DNA of 64,000 nucleotides from an uncultured Paracoccaceae bacterium (GCA_947492475.1 CANLNM010000001.1:372001-436000), one strand, 5' to 3'; numbered from the stretch's first letter, positions 1-9,054 are shown. Notes: a model not told the origin generated them from the letters alone. A program made the numbers and translations.

Positions 1-647
1 TTCTGCTCTGCCCGCCAACGCCGCTGATATGGCCAATGGCCAGTGCCCGTGATGGTGATCAGGTCATGGTTGGCGCGCAGGATTGCCACGCCAATACATC
101 AGGTGCCCATACCGGGGACGTGTCCGCCGCCATGGTCAAAGAGGCAGGTGCCACAGCCGTCATTCTGGGTCATTCCGAACGTCGCACAGATCATGGCGAA
201 ACGTCGGAATTGGTCGAAAACAAGGTGAACGCTGTCTGGAAACAGGACCTGTTGGCGGTGATCTGTCTGGGCGAAACCCTGAAAGAACGCGAAGATGGCG
301 ACACATTGGCTGTGGTTGGCGAACAATTGGCCGCCTCTACCCCAGAAGGGGCCAATGGCGAAAACACCGTGATCGCCTATGAACCGGTTTGGGCCATCGG
401 CACGGGTTTGGTGCCAACATTGGACCAAATCGCCGAAGTGCATGATTTTCTGCGGGCTGAACTGACTGCGCGGTTTGGGGAAACCACCGCCAATGACATT
501 CGCCTGCTTTATGGCGGGTCGGTCAAAGCCAGCAACGCCGCCGAGATTTTTGCCGTGTCCAATGTGGATGGGGCCTTGGTTGGTGGGGCGAGCCTGAAGG
601 CCGATGATTTTTCCCCGATTGTAACGGCGCTAGAAGCCAGCGTTTAA
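1..647 (+). CDS. tpiA: Triose-phosphate isomerase, 5' end cut by window edge
   Basis: Interconverts dihydroxyacetone phosphate and glyceraldehyde 3-phosphate in central carbon metabolism. The reading frame is already open at base 3 and reads LLCPPTPLI, which matches the TIM core before any in-frame ATG. The gene therefore starts left of the window and the ATG at 36 is internal. About 215 residues are visible; the N-terminal strand with the NWKMN lysine is missing. The catalytic histidine motif ILGHSERR, the catalytic glutamate motif AYEPVWAIGTG and the phosphate loop YGGSV are all present. The TAA at 645 is followed 18 bases later by a strong hairpin terminator. Confidence 0.97.
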   Translation, partial: LLCPPTPLIWPMASARDGDQVMVGAQDCHANTSGAHTGDVSAAMVKEAGATAVILGHSERRTDHGETSELVENKVNAVWKQDLLAVICLGETLKEREDGDTLAVVGEQLAASTPEGANGENTVIAYEPVWAIGTGLVPTLDQIAEVHDFLRAELTARFGETTANDIRLLYGGSVKASNAAEIFAVSNVDGALVGGASLKADDFSPIVTALEASV

Positions 648-665
648 CCAATCATACCCACCAAT

Positions 666-700
666 AAAAAGGGCGCCGCGGATAACCGGGCGCCCTTTTT
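666..700. terminator. Bidirectional hairpin terminator between tpiA and dctM
   Basis: A perfect 12-bp stem (666-677 with 689-700) has A5 on its left arm and T5 on its right arm around a GGGCGCC core. It can terminate tpiA from the left and dctM from the right, since those genes converge here. Confidence 0.9.
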
Positions 701-722
701 GTTTTCAGTTAGACCGTTTGGA

Positions 723-2180
723 TCAATTGGTGATCACTTCTGGTCCCATGATCGAATGCGGCAAATAGGTCGACAGCCACGGGATATAGGTGATCATGAT
801 CAGGAACACGAACAGCACCAGCAGGAATGGCAATGCGGCGCGCACCACGGCCATCATCGGCATGCCCGCCACGCCTGACGTGACAAACAAGTTCAGCCCA
901 ACTGGCGGTGTGATCATGCCAATTTCCATGTTCACCACCATGATGATGCCCAGATGGATCGGGTCTACGCCCAGCTCCAACGCGATTGGAAACACCAATG
1001 GAGCCACGATCACGATCAGCCCCGATGGTTCCATAAACTGACCACCGATCAACAGGATCACGTTCACAATAATCAGGAACACGATCATGCCGAACCCAGC
1101 TTCTAGCAGCGCACCGGCGACCTGTTGCGGGATTTGCTCTTCGGTCAGAACATGTTTCAGGATCAAGGCGTTGGCGATGATAAACATCAACGTCACCGTC
1201 AGTTTCCCGCCCTCAAACAGCGCATGTTTGGTGTCTTTGTGCACCAGCACGGTCAGGGCCGTCCAAGGGGCCGACAGGAACCGTCGGGTTGGCCCGTCTT
1301 CGGTGGTGGCTTTCAGCGGGCCCATGTCTTTGTAGATGAAACTGGCGACAAAGAACGCATAGACCGAGGCCACAGCGGCGGCTTCTGTTGGGGTAAACGC
1401 ACCAGGGCGCCAATAAATCCCAAAATTGTCCATGGCAGCGCCGGCTGCGTCTTTGACTTCGTGGGTGCCGATCCAGGGATGGCCGTAAATGCCGCCCATG
1501 ATGATCACGATAAGCAACAGCCCCCAAGCCGCATCGCGCAAGGATGAAAAGATTTCCCCCCAGCCCAACCATTCGCCTTTGGGCATGTTTTTGATCCGCG
1601 CCATGATGTAAATGGTTACCATCAACATCAGACCCGCCAAAATACCCGGAATGACCCCGGCTAGAAACATCCGGCCCACGGACACATCTGTGGCGGTGGA
1701 ATAGACCACCATCACAATCGATGGCGGGATCAAGATGCCCAATGTGCCCGCGTTACAGATCACACCAGCGGCGAAATCCTTGGTATAACCAACCTGACGC
1801 ATGGCCGCGATCACGATCGACCCAATGGCCACAACGGTCGCCGGGGATGACCCGGACAGCGCCGCAAACATCATACAGGCCAACACGCCCGCAATGGCCA
1901 AACCACCCTGCAAATGCCCCACACAGGCAATGGCAAATCGGATGATCCGTTTGGCCACACCTCCGGTCGACATAAACGTGGATGCCAGCACAAAAAACGG
2001 GATCGCCAGCAGCGTGTAATGCCCCGCCATCGCCTGATACAGCGACTGCGCAACCGACGCGAGCGACGTGTCCGAATAGGTCAGCAGAAAGATAACAGAG
2101 CTGAGCCCCAGCGAGATGGCGATGGGCACACCGATCAGCAACAGGCCGACGATCATACTAAAAAGAAGAACAACTTCCAT
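723..2180 (-). CDS. dctM: TRAP transporter large permease (DctM type)
   Basis: Large membrane subunit of a tripartite ATP-independent periplasmic transporter. It forms the ion-coupled transport channel in the inner membrane with DctQ. The 485 residues are hydrophobic with about a dozen membrane spans. Family motifs include the early PIAISLGLSS stretch, ALSGSSPATVVAIGS, GTLGILIPPSI and the late GMITPPVGLNLFV. It is somewhat longer than the usual 425-440 residues because of a mid-protein insertion, roughly residues 205-310, that contains an extra hydrophobic segment. The gene starts 3 bases after dctQ ends, so translation is probably coupled. The neighbouring dctB/dctD pair suggests C4-dicarboxylates as substrate, but substrate cannot be read from this subunit. 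Confidence 0.95.
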   Translation of the reverse strand: MEVVLLFSMIVGLLLIGVPIAISLGLSSVIFLLTYSDTSLASVAQSLYQAMAGHYTLLAIPFFVLASTFMSTGGVAKRIIRFAIACVGHLQGGLAIAGVLACMMFAALSGSSPATVVAIGSIVIAAMRQVGYTKDFAAGVICNAGTLGILIPPSIVMVVYSTATDVSVGRMFLAGVIPGILAGLMLMVTIYIMARIKNMPKGEWLGWGEIFSSLRDAAWGLLLIVIIMGGIYGHPWIGTHEVKDAAGAAMDNFGIYWRPGAFTPTEAAAVASVYAFFVASFIYKDMGPLKATTEDGPTRRFLSAPWTALTVLVHKDTKHALFEGGKLTVTLMFIIANALILKHVLTEEQIPQQVAGALLEAGFGMIVFLIIVNVILLIGGQFMEPSGLIVIVAPLVFPIALELGVDPIHLGIIMVVNMEIGMITPPVGLNLFVTSGVAGMPMMAVVRAALPFLLVLFVFLIMITYIPWLSTYLPHSIMGPEVITN

Positions 2181-2183
2181 GAC

Positions 2184-2921
2184 TTAGTTCTCCTTATTGA
2201 GCGCGGACACTTCTTCGACCGCGTCTTCGGCTTCGTGGGAAACAATCAGACTGTCGGCGCGTCCACGCAGGATGGCGACGGTGGCCTGAAGAATGCGAAA
2301 CAGCATCAGCGCAATGCCAAAGGGCAAAATCGCATAGGGGATAAAGCGCGGCATTTTTTCGTATTCTTCGCCCAGATTATAACGATTTTCGAGGAATTCC
2401 TGCCCAAACGGGATCGGGATTTGTTCGGTTTCATACCACGCCTGATCACGGGTGCGGTCGTCAAAGCCGATCGGAATGATGCGGCCTTCGGTTTTTTTAT
2501 AGCCCGCAAAGGGCGCCCAATAATCCCACGCGCCTTTCATCATCAGACCGCCATAGGCAATGCAACAAAGCGCCGAAATCAGCACCAAGGTTTTGCGCAC
2601 AGGGGCGGCAACAATATTCAGGATCGCGTCCACGCCCAGATGCGCCGTCACCTTGAACCCATAAGAAATGCCAAACAGAACCAGCCACGCAAACAGCACC
2701 AAAACCGTTTCCAACCCCCACAAAAGCGAAGGTGGAAAATCAACGCCCAACAGGGTTTCCAACGTGGTGTTGATCCACGTGCCGTTCGTATAGCGCAACA
2801 CAACGTTTACAAAGGTCACCAGCACCATCAGGCCCAGCAGCAGCGCGATAAAAGTTTCTTCGATGTTTGAAATCAGACGGGCAAATTTACCCTGTGGCCC
2901 GCGGGCCTTAGCGGCACTCAT
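2184..2921 (-). CDS. dctQ: TRAP transporter small permease (DctQ type)
   Basis: Small four-helix membrane subunit that partners DctM. I chose the ATG at 2921 (MSAAKARGPQ) because AGGAGG sits 7 bases upstream; a longer frame reaches 2984 without such a site. The product is 245 residues, longer than the roughly 160-230 typical of the family. A large polar loop at about residues 150-200 (region around QIPIPFGQEF) separates the last two membrane segments. The gene lies between dctP and dctM on the same strand, 73 bases after dctP. Confidence 0.92.
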   Translation of the reverse strand: MSAAKARGPQGKFARLISNIEETFIALLLGLMVLVTFVNVVLRYTNGTWINTTLETLLGVDFPPSLLWGLETVLVLFAWLVLFGISYGFKVTAHLGVDAILNIVAAPVRKTLVLISALCCIAYGGLMMKGAWDYWAPFAGYKKTEGRIIPIGFDDRTRDQAWYETEQIPIPFGQEFLENRYNLGEEYEKMPRFIPYAILPFGIALMLFRILQATVAILRGRADSLIVSHEAEDAVEEVSALNKEN

Positions 2922-2994
2922 GGCGCGCCCTCCTCTAAATGCTCTGAGGAAACCGGCCCGAAATATCGGACCGGTTTTGTTCACCCTTCAGCGA

Positions 2995-3996
2995 TTAAAG
3001 TGAATCGTTGATCGCTTGGGCTGCGTCGATGTTTTCTTGGCCAACATCGCTCACAAACTGGTCCCAAACTGGTTTCATCGCATCCACCCATTCAGCACGT
3101 TGTTCTGGGGTCAGTTCCCGCACAACACCGCCCGCATCGATGATCGACTGACGCGCAGCTTCGTTCACAGCAAAGGCTTCGGCGTTGCGCACTTCGGTCA
3201 CTTCGGACATGATGGTCAGGAATTGATCGCGCACTTCTGGCTCAAGGCTGTCCAACCAGTCTGTGGAGGTCACAACCAGATAGTCCAGAATACCGTGATT
3301 GGTTTCGGTCACGCCATCCTGAACTTCGAAAAACTTCTGACCATAGATGTTGGACCATGTGTTTTCTTGGCCATCCACAACGCCGGTCTGCAGCGCGCCG
3401 TAAACTTCGGAAAACGCCATTGGCTGTGGGGATGCGTTCAACGCTTCCATTTGGGCGACCAAAACGTCGGATGTCTGAACGCGGAATTTCAGACCATCCG
3501 CATCACCGGGACCTTCCAATGCGACATTTGCAGACATCTGTTTCATGCCATTGTGCCAGAATGCCAGACCCTGTAGCCCGCGACGTTGCATGGAATCCAG
3601 CATCGCCTGACCGGCATCGGACCCTTGGAACGCATCCACGGCGTCAACGCTTTCGAACATAAACGGCAGATCGAAAATGCGGAATTGCTTGGTAAAGGCT
3701 TCGAACTTTGACAACGAAGGCGCGGCCAGTTGAACGTCGCCGTTCAGCATCGCTTCCAGCACTTGGTTATCGTTATAAAGCGTCGAGTTCGGGAACACCT
3801 CGATGCACATCACGCCGTCCATCTCTTCGTTGACGCGCTCCATCAACAGGCTGGCTGCGATCCCTTTGGGGTGACGATCAGTGTTGGTGACGTGGCTGAA
3901 TTTAACAACGATTTCACCGTCGTCACAGGCTGCGAATGCAGGGGCAGCGGCGGTGGTCAATGCAACAGCAGCGGTTGCAGCGAGAAACTTTTTCAT
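2995..3996 (-). CDS. dctP: TRAP transporter periplasmic solute-binding protein (DctP)
   Basis: Periplasmic receptor that delivers substrate to DctQM. It has 333 residues with a clear Sec signal peptide (MKKFLAATAA, ending near AFA at residue 22). The mature protein has the DctP fold signatures FSHVTNTDRHPKG and LPFMFES. The conserved arginine (R172, in GLKFRVQ) pairs with the substrate carboxylate in this family. The motif GVVDGQENTWSN follows. As first gene of the dctPQM unit, it is preceded by a 250-base intergenic region with a perfect palindrome. dctB and dctD next door make C4-dicarboxylates (succinate, malate, fumarate) the best guess for substrate. Confidence 0.95.
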   Translation of the reverse strand: MKKFLAATAAVALTTAAAPAFAACDDGEIVVKFSHVTNTDRHPKGIAASLLMERVNEEMDGVMCIEVFPNSTLYNDNQVLEAMLNGDVQLAAPSLSKFEAFTKQFRIFDLPFMFESVDAVDAFQGSDAGQAMLDSMQRRGLQGLAFWHNGMKQMSANVALEGPGDADGLKFRVQTSDVLVAQMEALNASPQPMAFSEVYGALQTGVVDGQENTWSNIYGQKFFEVQDGVTETNHGILDYLVVTSTDWLDSLEPEVRDQFLTIMSEVTEVRNAEAFAVNEAARQSIIDAGGVVRELTPEQRAEWVDAMKPVWDQFVSDVGQENIDAAQAINDSL

Positions 3997-4077
3997 AAGG
4001 AACCTCCCATAAAATGTTCACACCCCTCCCGGGTGCTGCATCTAAACAAGGCCAGCACTGCTGTTGAAACAAGCGTG

Positions 4078-4162
4078 TTTGTCCAAATATCTGGCAGAAT
4101 GTGAAAACGGCTTTGTTTCAACGTGTTAATGCACGCCGCACCCATTACATTGTTTGGACAAA
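4078..4162. repeat. Inverted pair of TTTGTCCAAA sites upstream of dctP
   Basis: TTTGTCCAAA at 4078-4087 recurs in opposite orientation (TTTGGACAAA) at 4153-4162, 75 bases apart. Each site is itself nearly palindromic (TTTG-N2-CAAA). Both lie between dctD and dctP. They could be operator half-sites, but I know no matching regulator. Confidence 0.35.
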
Positions 4163-4202
4163 TGCAATGCTGGGCGGATAATCACACAGCCGTGATCCAG
4201 TT

Positions 4203-4220
4203 TGTGCGGATTTCCGCACA
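4203..4220. promoter_or_regulatory. Perfect palindrome TGTGCGGATTTCCGCACA, probable DctD binding site
   Basis: An 18-base element with two 8-base arms (TGTGCGGA/TCCGCACA) lies about 207 bases upstream of the dctP start and 31 bases after the dctD stop. Its form and place resemble upstream activator sites for DctD-type response regulators before rhizobial dctA. No GG-N10-GC (-24/-12) sigma-54 promoter is seen between it and dctP. Binding by DctD is inferred from position. Confidence 0.6.
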
Positions 4221-4251
4221 GTTCTGGATTCGCCCCGTGCGTGGGACGCCC

Positions 4252-5484
4252 TTAACTAGGATCGCGATAATCATCCGCCTTGATCCCATGGCGCGTTAAT
4301 TTGTCGTAAAACGTCTTGCGCGGCAGCTTTAACGTATTGGCAGCTTCGGTGGCGCGCCCCTGTGATCGGCGCAACGCATCCTCAAGCAATGTCTTTTCCA
4401 CACGCGCCATTTGATCGGCCAATCCTTCTGCCTCAGACATCGGGGCATCCCCAACCCCCATGGCAAACCGCATCGCCGCATTCATCAAGGCCCGCGCATT
4501 TCCGGGCCAGTCCTGCCCCATCAGGCTTGCCAGAAAGTCAGCAGAAATTTGCGGATTTGGCAGATTGGCCTGTTCACACGCGAGGGCCACATAATGGCGA
4601 AACAGCACCGGAATATCATCGGGGCGTTCGCGCAAAGCCGGAATACGCACCCGCATCAGATCCAGACGATAAAACAGATCTGCCACAAAACGCCCCTCGG
4701 TCACTTCAGTTTCCAGATCCCGCGTAGATCCGGCCAATATTCGTACCGCACCGCCGGATTCCAGCTGTTCCAGCAGCGCATATTGCACCGACAACGGCAT
4801 GGTGGCGACTTCGTCGATATAAAACGACCCTGCCCCGGTTGCATTTAGCGCGTCTTGCAATGTTTCTGGTGTTAGCGCCGCCCCGGCCCGTTTGACAAAT
4901 GGGTGCCGGGCCGCGGGTGACAATAAATGGATCACTTCGGCGACTTTGGGCGTGCCACTTCCGGCCTCGCCGATGACCAAAACCTCAGCCGAGGCTTGCG
5001 CCACAGATCGCACCCGCTGGCGCAATTCCTTGGACAGATCTGACGTGCCAAACAACATGCGCGAAGCCGCATCGCCGCTTTCTAATTGCAACCGGTGTTG
5101 TCGGGCCTCTAGCACGTTGTGGCGCACCAATAATGCCTTTTGAACCACTGCGACCAAATCCGCCGGCGCGCATGGTTTTTCCAGGAAATCATGGGCGCCT
5201 GCACTGATCGCTTTGACCGCCATGGGAACGTCGCCTTCTCCGGTCAACAGGATCACGGGCAGGTCCGGATCCACCTGACGCGCCTGTTCCAACAGGTGAA
5301 ATCCGTCGCGCCCGGGCATACGGATATCTGTGACAATGATCCCGTCAAACCGATCGGTAATGTGATCCTTTGCCTCGATATAACTGCCCGCCAGAACCGG
5401 ATTTAAATCCGCCAATTCAAGCGTTTGTCCCAAAGCTTCGCGCACTTCGCGATCATCATCTACCAGCAGAACCTGTTTGGTCAT
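4252..5484 (-). CDS. dctD: DctD-like response regulator lacking the sigma-54 GAFTGA motif
   Basis: Cytoplasmic NtrC-class response regulator, 410 residues. The receiver domain (about 1-115) has the acidic pair DD at 9-10, phospho-acceptor D53 in VTDIRMPG and K103. The AAA+ core (about 145-340) keeps Walker B (FYIDEV, 221-226) and the FYRLDLMRVRIPALRERPDD region. A FIS-type helix-turn-helix ends the protein (about 376-400). Two parts are abnormal. The P-loop reads GEAGSGTPK instead of GESGTGKE, and only about 40 residues separate it from Walker B, so the segment that normally carries GAFTGA is missing. It should not activate sigma-54 polymerase. It overlaps dctB by 4 bases (ATGA). Confidence 0.9.
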   Translation of the reverse strand: MTKQVLLVDDDREVREALGQTLELADLNPVLAGSYIEAKDHITDRFDGIIVTDIRMPGRDGFHLLEQARQVDPDLPVILLTGEGDVPMAVKAISAGAHDFLEKPCAPADLVAVVQKALLVRHNVLEARQHRLQLESGDAASRMLFGTSDLSKELRQRVRSVAQASAEVLVIGEAGSGTPKVAEVIHLLSPAARHPFVKRAGAALTPETLQDALNATGAGSFYIDEVATMPLSVQYALLEQLESGGAVRILAGSTRDLETEVTEGRFVADLFYRLDLMRVRIPALRERPDDIPVLFRHYVALACEQANLPNPQISADFLASLMGQDWPGNARALMNAAMRFAMGVGDAPMSEAEGLADQMARVEKTLLEDALRRSQGRATEAANTLKLPRKTFYDKLTRHGIKADDYRDPS

Positions 5485-7187
5485 GTCTGTTCCTCTACCG
5501 CGTCCAATTCGACCGAAAATTCGGCCCCGCCCGCATCATGATTGCGCCCACGGATCACCCCGCCAAAACTCTGAACCAAGCCATATGAAATCGACAGGCC
5601 CAGCCCCATGCCCTCTGATACGCCCACTTCTTTGGTGCTGTAAAAGGGGTCAAAAATCTTTTCTGGTTCGGCGATACCGGGGCCAGTGTCGCGCACAAGG
5701 ATCACCACGCGGCCGTTGACGCTGTTCACAGAAATGTCGATTTGTTTCAACGGACTGTCGACCATCGCATCCATGGCATTGCCCAATAGGTTGACCACAA
5801 CCTGTTGCAGGCGCACTTCTCCGCCGCGCACCATCACGGATGTATCCGGCGCATCCCAGTTCAGCGTCACCCCGGCCTGTCGCGCCTTGGCATCGGAAAT
5901 TTCCAACGACACCGCGATCACACCGATGATGTCCACATCCGAAATCGGTTCATTTTCCTGTCGTGCAAAGGCGCGCAGGTTTTTGATGATCCGATCCATG
6001 CGGTGCGCCAGCCCCGATATGCGGCCTAAATTCTGTTCCGCCTTGTCGGCCTGACCCCGTTGCAGGAACGTTTCTGCATTTTCCGCAAAAGACCGGATCG
6101 CCATCAAAGGTTGGTTCAGCTCATGGCTGATCCCGGCGCTCATCTGGCCAAGCGCACTGAGCTTACCGGCCTGAACCAGATCGCCCTGCGCCTTTTGAAG
6201 CTCATTTGTGCGCTGTGTCACGCGCGCCTCTAGTCGCAGGTTTGCCTCTGCCAAAGCGCGGCGTCGTTCTGTAGCCAAAAACAACATCGCGCCAAAGGCC
6301 AAAAACAGCGCTGCGGCAACAGCGGATTGCAGATTGGCCTGTTGGCGCGCTGGCCCCAGATCGACCAAAACATCCCCCACCATATCGATCACAGGTAAAT
6401 CCAGCTGCAAATGCAAGGCTTTGGACGGTAAATAACGCCCGCCATCCACATTCCAATAGGTCCGCCCGGCCAGGTCATTTTCCGAGAAATCAAAAAACGG
6501 CTGCAACAATTCAGACGGGTATTCGCCCCCCTCACCGCGAATTTGAGGGGGCCAAACGCGGCTGCGATACAGCAACTCGGTCCGATTGGATACAAACACC
6601 ACGCCCAGATCACCGGTATAGAAAATTGTCTGACGTCCGCCACGCCAGTCAAATTCCAACTCGTCCACATCCACGGCAACAATCACCGCGCCAATCACCG
6701 GTCCGTCACCGGAAAACACCGGGGCCGAAAACAAAAACGCGCGGCGGGCCCAGCGATCAGAATAGAGGTGATACACCCCCATCGCCCCATCCAAAGACCG
6801 TTCAAAATAAGGTCTGCCCGCATGCAATCGCGGGACTGTTTGCTGGGCTGTGGCCAATTCACGCCCCGTGGCATCCACCACCAACACATCCAGCGCCCCG
6901 GATCGATCCCGCGCATCCACCAACAGATCTAACGCATCACCAGTGCTGATCTGTGTGTCAAACACCTGATCCAACGTGGGATGATCCGCCAAAAACACCG
7001 CCATTTCCCGAAAACGTTGCAATTGGCCCGACAATCTGTCGGATGCCAGCGCCAAATCGGCCTGACCCTGTTGTTCTAATTGATCAAACGCTTCGCGGTA
7101 GCCATACCACCAAACCCCACCCGAAAAGGCAGCTGCCACACATAGATAGGCCAGCACAAAGATCAGTCGCATCGGCAAAAAGCTCAT
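5481..7187 (-). CDS. dctB: Sensor histidine kinase, DctB type
   Basis: Membrane kinase that senses an extracytoplasmic ligand and phosphorylates the adjacent DctD. The 568 residues contain a first membrane helix (about 7-28), a periplasmic double-PAS/Cache sensor (about 30-285), a second helix (about 287-306) and a coiled linker. The HisKA box has H355 in GISHELNQPL. The HATPase domain has the N box NLLGNAMDAM, the G1 box DTGPGIAEPE and the GMGLGLSISY glycine box. The tail of the sensor varies among DctB proteins, so the ligand is inferred from the dctPQM context. The promoter must lie in the 110 bases shared with the divergent P450 gene. Confidence 0.93.
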   Translation of the reverse strand: MSFLPMRLIFVLAYLCVAAAFSGGVWWYGYREAFDQLEQQGQADLALASDRLSGQLQRFREMAVFLADHPTLDQVFDTQISTGDALDLLVDARDRSGALDVLVVDATGRELATAQQTVPRLHAGRPYFERSLDGAMGVYHLYSDRWARRAFLFSAPVFSGDGPVIGAVIVAVDVDELEFDWRGGRQTIFYTGDLGVVFVSNRTELLYRSRVWPPQIRGEGGEYPSELLQPFFDFSENDLAGRTYWNVDGGRYLPSKALHLQLDLPVIDMVGDVLVDLGPARQQANLQSAVAAALFLAFGAMLFLATERRRALAEANLRLEARVTQRTNELQKAQGDLVQAGKLSALGQMSAGISHELNQPLMAIRSFAENAETFLQRGQADKAEQNLGRISGLAHRMDRIIKNLRAFARQENEPISDVDIIGVIAVSLEISDAKARQAGVTLNWDAPDTSVMVRGGEVRLQQVVVNLLGNAMDAMVDSPLKQIDISVNSVNGRVVILVRDTGPGIAEPEKIFDPFYSTKEVGVSEGMGLGLSISYGLVQSFGGVIRGRNHDAGGAEFSVELDAVEEQT

Positions 7188-7297
7188 ATGCGCAACTTAG
7201 AAAGCCAAAACCAAAATGACCATAGGCTGTCAAATCGCATGGATGCGCCTGTCGAAACCCGCTTGCGCTTGGCGTGCTGACAATGGAATGTACCGAT

Positions 7298-8461
7298 ATG
7301 AAAACATTGTCCCAATCCCCCACCGACCCCGACTTTATCCAGAACCCATATGCGTTTTATGATCGTGCGCGCGCCGTTGGGGACATGTTTTTCTGGACAG
7401 AATATGATCAGGTTGTCGCCACTTCTTATCAGGCGGCGACGACGATCCTGAAAGATCGCCGTTTCGGCCGCGAAGCCCCGCCCGAATTTGCGCCTCAGAT
7501 TCCCGATCACTTAACGCCGTTTTACGCGTTTGAATCCCATTCCATGTTGGAGCTGGAGCCACCAACCCATACCCGGTTGCGGTCGTTGGTTTTGCGCGCC
7601 TTTACCACCCGTGGCATTGCGGGTCTGGCCCCCGACATCACCGAATTATCCAATGAATTGATCGATAAGTTCCCTGATGAACCCTTTGATCTGATAGAAA
7701 ATTTCGCAAAAATCATCCCCGTTGTGATCATTTGTCGGCTGCTGGGTGTGCCCGAACATCACGGCGATCAATTGCTGGCTTGGTCCAACGATATGGTCGC
7801 CATGTATCAGGCCCGTCGCACCCGTGAAATTGAGGATGCCGCCGTCGCCGCCACCAAAGCCTTTTCAGACTTTATGCGCGGCCATATTGACGATCGCCGC
7901 GGCAATCCCGGCGACGATCTGATCACCCGATTGATTGCCGCCGAAGAAGACGGTGAAAAGCTCAGCACGGATGAGTTGATCACCACCTGCGTGTTGCTGC
8001 TGAATGCAGGTCATGAGGCCACGGTTCACACATTAGGAAACGGCGTTAAGGCACTGCTTGAAAACGGAAAACCCGACATCACCGACAAAAGCGTCGAAGA
8101 GGTGTTTCGGTTTGATCCACCGCTGCAATTGTTTGGTCGTTGGTGTTATGAGGAGGTCGAAATGTTTGGCCACACCTTTCAGCGTGGCGATCAGGTTCAT
8201 TGTGCTTTGGCTGCGGCCAATCGCGATCCTGACACCTATCCAAATCCCAACATGTTTGACCCCAATCGCACCGGCCCCACCAATACCAGTTTTGGCGGCG
8301 GGCTGCATTTTTGTGTCGGCGCGCCCCTGGCCCGCTTAGAGGTCAAACTGGCGTTAACCGCCCTGTTTGATCGCTGTCCAAACCTGACATTGTCTGAGCC
8401 TGCAAAATATGCAGATGTCTATCATTTCAGGGGCTTAACCAAATTGATGGTCACCAAATAA
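7298..8461 (+). CDS. Cytochrome P450
   Basis: Soluble bacterial heme-thiolate monooxygenase, about 387 residues. The I-helix oxygen-activation motif reads AGHEAT. The K-helix ExxR is EEVFR in KSVEEVFRFDPP. The heme loop is FGGGLHFCVGAPLAR, with the ligand cysteine near residue 339. Starts at GTG 7274 and ATG 7283 are also possible; I prefer ATG 7298 (MKTLSQSPTD). The substrate cannot be read from sequence, and no ferredoxin or ferredoxin reductase is adjacent, so electrons must come from elsewhere. The gene ends exactly where the convergent Lrp-type regulator ends. Confidence 0.93.
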   Translation: MKTLSQSPTDPDFIQNPYAFYDRARAVGDMFFWTEYDQVVATSYQAATTILKDRRFGREAPPEFAPQIPDHLTPFYAFESHSMLELEPPTHTRLRSLVLRAFTTRGIAGLAPDITELSNELIDKFPDEPFDLIENFAKIIPVVIICRLLGVPEHHGDQLLAWSNDMVAMYQARRTREIEDAAVAATKAFSDFMRGHIDDRRGNPGDDLITRLIAAEEDGEKLSTDELITTCVLLLNAGHEATVHTLGNGVKALLENGKPDITDKSVEEVFRFDPPLQLFGRWCYEEVEMFGHTFQRGDQVHCALAAANRDPDTYPNPNMFDPNRTGPTNTSFGGGLHFCVGAPLARLEVKLALTALFDRCPNLTLSEPAKYADVYHFRGLTKLMVTK

Positions 8462-8923
8462 TCAAAGCGGCAAAGCCACCGTCGATTTGATCTCTTCCAT
8501 GGACAAAAGCGCCGTAACGTTGTGCACGCGTACCTCTGAAATCAGAGCTTGGTAAAACACATCATAGGCACGCGCATTGGCGACGCGCACTTTGAGAATG
8601 TAATCGATATCCCCGGCCAAACGATGTGCCTCTTGCACTTCGGGGCGTTCACGCAGCGCGTTCAGGAATTTCTGTTGCCAGTCCGCTTCGTGTTCTGACG
8701 TGCGGATCAAAACAAAGAAACACGCCTCAAATCCCAGCGCTTCGGCGTCCAGCATCACGGTCTGATGCCCGATCACGCCAGCCTCGCGTAATTTGCGGAT
8801 CCGATTCCACACAGGCGTCTTAGACGACCCCACTTCTTTGGCAATATCGTCCAAACTTTGCGCTGCATCCCGCTGTAGGCTGCGTAGGATTTTCCGATCC
8901 ATATCATCTATGCGAACAGACAT
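8462..8923 (-). CDS. Lrp/AsnC family transcriptional regulator
   Basis: DNA-binding regulator of 153 residues. The N-terminal winged helix-turn-helix is visible in SLDDIAKEVGSSKTPVWNRI, and a C-terminal RAM (ligand/oligomer) domain follows. The start at 8923 (MSVRIDDMD) has AAGGGA about 8 bases upstream; a longer frame to 8980 adds 19 unlikely residues. It is divergently placed from the cysG-cysI-cysH operon with 131 bases between, so control of sulfur assimilation is a reasonable guess. The effector could be cysteine or another amino acid. It shares no promoter with the P450 gene, which converges on it. Confidence 0.93.
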   Translation of the reverse strand: MSVRIDDMDRKILRSLQRDAAQSLDDIAKEVGSSKTPVWNRIRKLREAGVIGHQTVMLDAEALGFEACFFVLIRTSEHEADWQQKFLNALRERPEVQEAHRLAGDIDYILKVRVANARAYDVFYQALISEVRVHNVTALLSMEEIKSTVALPL

Positions 8924-9054
8924 TCGGCGTTTCCCTTCATTCCGAAAAAGATGTCCCGATTGGCACCTAACCCAGAACATACGTCCTTATCAGCCGCGTG
9001 CAATAGGCAAATTGGGGGAAAATATTCTATATAGAGAGGAGCGAAAGGAGCAGC

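Noticed and set aside
1914-2870. 318-residue plus-strand frame opposite dctQ/dctM
   Set aside because: Highly basic, Q/H/R-rich translation without domains, lying over well-supported genes on the other strand.
4038-4055. Possible sigma-54 promoter upstream of dctP (minus strand TGGC ... TGC)
   Set aside because: The distance between GG and GC is N12 rather than N10, so it does not fit the -24/-12 pattern.
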